64,000 nt of DNA, from the NCBI GenBank assembly GCA_028821575.1, contig JAPPFW010000071.1:62001-126000 (forward strand), given 5' to 3'. The DNA is from a bacterium. Its GTDB lineage: Bacteria; Actinomycetota; Acidimicrobiia; Spongiisociales; Spongiisociaceae. Within the stretch, counting starts at the first letter, position 1. Each line of letters begins with the position of its first letter. The notes under the pieces are model-generated. The model was not told the DNA's origin, did not search any database, and saw only the letters and a program-made list of their open reading frames with translations. Positions 61,173 through 64,000 of this stretch are shown one piece after another. Both the position numbers and the translations under genes were made by a program.

Positions 61173-62315
61173 TTGCCCAAACGAACAGCCGCATTCGTGC
61201 GATCAGTTACCAAACCAGGCAAATACGGCGACCAGCACGGCCTGATCCTACGAGTCCAGCCGTCCGGGGCGAAGGCATGGATCTGGCGGGGAACCGTCAA
61301 CGGGAAACGACGCGACCTCGGGTTGGGCCGCTACCCGTATGTGAGTCTGGCCGAAGCCCGGGCGAAAGCATTCGAGTACCGCAAAGAGGCAATGGAGGGC
61401 GGCGACCCCTCCCTGTTACGATCCGGGGCTATTCCGACGTTCGCAGCAGCCACCGAAGCGGTGATCGTTCTGCACGCAGGCAGGTGGAAGAACAGCACAA
61501 CCGTAGATGATTGGCGGTCCAGCCTCGGGACCTATGTACTGCCTGCTATCGGCTCGATGCGCGTGGATAAGGTCACGACAGCTGACGTGATGGATTGCCT
61601 GTCTCCGATATGGAACGCCAAACCCGAAACAGCCCGAAGGGTCCGGCAGCGGGTCGCCAGAGTCATGAGATGGACAATGGCCCAAGGGTACCGCCAGGAC
61701 AACCCGGCAGGTGACGCGGTGCTGGCGGCTCTCCCGAAACAGGAGCACCGCCAGAAGCATCACCGCGCACTGCCTCATCGTGAAGTTACGGCTGCTGTCC
61801 GAAAGGTCAGGGCTGCTAACCATGTTGATCCAACAGTTCGCTTGGCGTTCGAGTTCGTGGTGCTGACTGCAGCCCGGTCGGGAGAGGTTCGCGGAGCACT
61901 CTGGTCGGAGATAGACCTTGAAACGGCCACTTGGACGATACCGGCAGGGCGAATGAAGGGTGGTCGCGAGCATAGGGTACCTCTCTCCGGCCCTGTCCTG
62001 GAGTTGTTGGCCGAGGCCCGCCTCTACTCGGACGGCCCACTGGTGTTCCCCCGCCGGACGGGGGGGCAGATTCCTGCTTGGATGCTTGGAAAGCTACCCG
62101 GCAGGATCGGCATCGACAGCACGCTGCACGGTATGAGGAGCTCGTTCCGGGACTGGTGTGGCGAATCCGGCGTGGCCCGCGAAGTCGCCGAGGCCTGTCT
62201 CGCCCACCGGGTCGGAAACGTAGTGGAACAAGCCTACGCCCGGAGCGACCTGCTACAGCGGCGCCGCGAACTCATGGAGGCTTGGGCGCAGTATGCCGCC
62301 TCGGATAGAGGCTAG
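61173..62315 (+). CDS. int: P4-type tyrosine recombinase (integrase)
   Basis: A 380-residue integrase. The N-terminal DUF4102-like arm-binding domain (GLILRVQPSGAKAWIWRG, RDLGLGRYPYVSLAEAR) marks the P4 group. Catalytic residues are Arg235 (ARSGEVRG), His319-x2-Arg322 (HGMRSSFR), His345 (LAHRVG) and Tyr355 (EQAYARSD). It is intact. TTG at 61173 has AAGGAGAGGG upstream. It sits just after tRNA-Arg, as expected for an island integrated there; the island extends beyond the window. Confidence 0.95.
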   Translation: MPKRTAAFVRSVTKPGKYGDQHGLILRVQPSGAKAWIWRGTVNGKRRDLGLGRYPYVSLAEARAKAFEYRKEAMEGGDPSLLRSGAIPTFAAATEAVIVLHAGRWKNSTTVDDWRSSLGTYVLPAIGSMRVDKVTTADVMDCLSPIWNAKPETARRVRQRVARVMRWTMAQGYRQDNPAGDAVLAALPKQEHRQKHHRALPHREVTAAVRKVRAANHVDPTVRLAFEFVVLTAARSGEVRGALWSEIDLETATWTIPAGRMKGGREHRVPLSGPVLELLAEARLYSDGPLVFPRRTGGQIPAWMLGKLPGRIGIDSTLHGMRSSFRDWCGESGVAREVAEACLAHRVGNVVEQAYARSDLLQRRRELMEAWAQYAASDRG

Positions 62316-62597
62316 CCGGTAGCCAGTGGACCGCGATTGCGGAGGTTGCACGGACGAAATCGCAAGCACCCTTGGTGCAGTCCGGATCGCGCGGGTCGAG
62401 CCCACACAGGCACAGCTAAGCCACGTACGCGAGTTCCTTGTGGGCTTGCTCCGTGGGCGAGTGTGACATGGAGTTCCCCCCTGTGGCCGGACATTCCCAT
62501 AGTGAGCGCGTTCGGTCTCCGAGAATGGGACGGCGCGCTGGGAAGGAGTCCCTGTTGGGAGGGAAACGACCACGAAGAAGGTTCTCGGATGAGTTTT
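62316..62597. other. Island intergenic region, no gene seen
   Basis: About 280 bases between the integrase and the IS21 left end. No frame of interest is visible. Confidence 0.5.
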
Positions 62598-62620
62598 CAC
62601 TCGCCCCGACGGGGCGAGTG
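62598..62620. other. Perfect 10-bp hairpin next to the IS left end
   Basis: CACTCGCCCC and GGGGCGAGTG pair across GAC. It ends one base before the IS element and lacks a T run on either strand. Confidence 0.6.
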
Positions 62621-62732
62621 CTGTCAACGTCGGGTGAAAATAGTGAGCACTTCTGGCCGGTCGAGAATTGCGCGGTTGTTCTGTAGTTTTCGGTGACCCT
62701 GGGGCCGTTTGGTCGGTTCTGGGGAGGAAAGG

Positions 62733-63916
62733 ATGTATGAGGTGCATGATTGGGCTGAGGTTCATCGGCTGGTTCGGTCGGGATGGCCTGTCGAAGTCGA
62801 GGGTGGCTGAGCGGTTGGGGATGAGCCGCAAAGACGGTGGCTCGGTTGTTGAGTCTGGATGCGTATAAGGGTTCGATCGGGGTGATGCTCGAGAGGGATC
62901 CGAGCGTGCCGGCGAGGGTGATCTTGGAGCGGCTGCGCCGGGAGGGCTATGACGGTCGGTGTCAGCATCCTCAAGGATTATCTGGCCCGGGTGCGTCCCT
63001 CGAGGCGGGAGCCGAGGGTGTATCAGCGTACCGCCTATTTGCCCGGGGAGTTAGCTCAGTGCGACTGGTGGCAGCTGCCGGGGTCGGTTCCGGTGGGTGG
63101 TGGTGCTTCCCGGAGGGTGTTTGGGCTGGTGACCACGTTGCCGCACTCTGCTGCGCACGTGGCGGTGTTCTCCCAGTTCTGAGACCGCAGCTGATATTCT
63201 GTGAAGCGTTGCGGAGGTCGGTCCGCCGCCTTGGTGGTGTCCCAGAGGGGGTGGTGGTGGATCGGGACACCTCGATTGTGGTATCGAAGTCCCGCCCGGC
63301 ACGTGTTCATGACCCGGTGGCGGCATTGTTCGCAGGCGTTGCAGATCCGTCCCATCATCCTGTTACCCCGTCGGCCGGACTCTGAGGGCCAGGTCGAGCG
63401 GACTATCGGCTATCTGGAGGGGTCGTTCCTCCCGCTGCGTTCCTTCAGCTTCGATCGCAGATGGTCGGAGCTCAGCATGATCGGTGGTCCCGGAGGTGGC
63501 GTTCGAGCGTCACCACCGAAGAGTCGGCGCGAAGGTTGCCGACGCCTGGAGAACCGAGAAAGGCTTCCTGTATGCGTTGCCTGATCCGCTCCGGATACCC
63601 ACCGTCGCACCGAGGTGCGGGTGAGTCGGGACGGTTTCTGCCGCATCGGCGATGTTGACTACTCGACACCGCCAGGACTGGCCGGAAGACGGGTGAGCGT
63701 CCGTGTCTCGCATCGCGAAGTCGTGATCCACGTCGACGGCCGCCAGGTCGCCCAACATCGGCGCAGCCATATTTCCCTGCCGATGTCGTGCTCGATCCTG
63801 CCCATGCCCGCCTATTGCGTCTTGCCCGCCAAGCCCGCACCCGACTGGTAGCCGCTGACGCGGACATTCCCGAAGTCGACCTGGCCTGCTACGACGCTCT
63901 CATCGGGGCCTGCTGA
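62733..63916 (+). pseudogene. IS21 transposase IstA, multiply frameshifted
   Basis: From ATG at 62733 the frames join as MYEVHDWAEVHRLVRSG, LSKSRVAERLGMSRK, TVARLLSLDAYKGSIGVMLE, VSILKDYLARVRPSRREP, CDWWQLPG and so on to VDLACYDALIGAC ending at 63916. These are IstA HTH, and DDE core and C-terminal segments in the right order, but on different frames with at least six indels and an internal stop near 63180. The gene cannot make a full transposase by normal translation. Confidence 0.85.
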
Positions 63917-64000
63917 TGGGCGGTCTCACCACCGAAGTGGCGTTCCTCTCCCGAGCTCTCAAGATGCCCCGCATCCGCCAAGTCGCCCCAGACATGGCCA
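63916..64000 (+). CDS. IstB-type ATP-binding helper protein, N-terminus
   Basis: ATG overlaps the istA stop (TGATG) and reads MGGLTTEVAFLSRALKMPRI, the usual IstB start, to the window end. IstB is the AAA+ helper of IS21 transposition. Whether it is intact is not visible. Confidence 0.75.
   Translation, partial: MGGLTTEVAFLSRALKMPRIRQVAPDMA

Larger units (their letters stand above)
62622..64000 (+). mobile_element. IS21-family insertion sequence, left part (runs off window)
   Basis: Begins TGTCAACGTCGGGTGAAAAT, like IS21 ends, followed by a broken istA and the start of istB in the usual order. The right end lies outside the window. Confidence 0.75.

Noticed and set aside
62598-62620. Rho-independent terminator
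   Set aside because: The stem is perfect but no T run follows on either strand.

Overview
The window is GC-rich, gene-dense DNA from an actinobacterium. Actinomycetota markers include a WhiB regulator, a GuaB-related third IMP dehydrogenase-like protein, a UPF0182 membrane protein, a zinc metalloprotease of the F420-associated DUF2342 type, a mycothiol-type maleylpyruvate isomerase domain, a proteasome activator (Bpa) and an F420-type luciferase-like oxidoreductase. Many genes appear to start on leaderless mRNAs or on GTG/TTG codons. A deep-branching class such as Acidimicrobiia fits best, but that placement is an inference.

Layout. 1-8 kb: the start of a hydantoinase, a retropepsin-like protein, a three-subunit molybdenum hydroxylase, a VapBC pair, and a two-gene redox module whose second gene reads as a selenoprotein with an in-frame UGA in a U-G-S-C motif followed by a perfect hairpin. 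8-13 kb: an AAA/DUF4143 ATPase preceded by three 23-bp-spaced repeats, an EamA transporter, an LLM oxidoreductase and a DegT aminotransferase. 13-25 kb: cell-envelope and housekeeping genes (UPF0182, a DivIVA-like coiled-coil protein with an unusual C-terminus, a PDZ-Lon protease, BioY, MoaE, HtrA, TatA, a lipoprotein, WhiB). 25-40 kb: central metabolism (sdhCAB, mdh, icd, menC, folD, purH, sucDC, a B12-binding mutase subunit, tal). 40-56 kb: pcrA, an OYE-family enzyme, guaA and guaB3, a CPBP protease, trpS, citramalate synthase with an isoleucine-codon leader peptide and terminator, a HisN-like phosphatase, an oxidoreductase, a Nudix hydrolase and an acetyltransferase. 56-61 kb: a small HTH protein, an MFS transporter, an IF-1 paralogue, a TauE-like permease, bpa and a CDP-alcohol phosphatidyltransferase. 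61-64 kb: tRNA-Arg(CCT) followed by a P4-type integrase and a decayed IS21-family element, the left edge of an integrated island.

How the genes work together. SDH, malate and isocitrate dehydrogenases and succinyl-CoA ligase cover much of the TCA cycle, with MenC supplying menaquinone precursor for SDH. MoaE makes the molybdopterin needed by the Mo hydroxylase. PurH, FolD, GuaB3 and GuaA serve purine synthesis. CimA feeds isoleucine synthesis and carries its own leader.

The accessory signals are the selenoprotein module, a stack of partial guaA 3' ends (44.0, 44.8 and 45.9 kb) that looks like accreted integrative-element scars, a broken PIN toxin with a hexanucleotide expansion, a family of heptamer-based intergenic repeats at gene ends, and a 108-bp inverted-repeat element abutting a stop codon. 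No CRISPR array, rRNA or selenocysteine-synthesis gene is visible.
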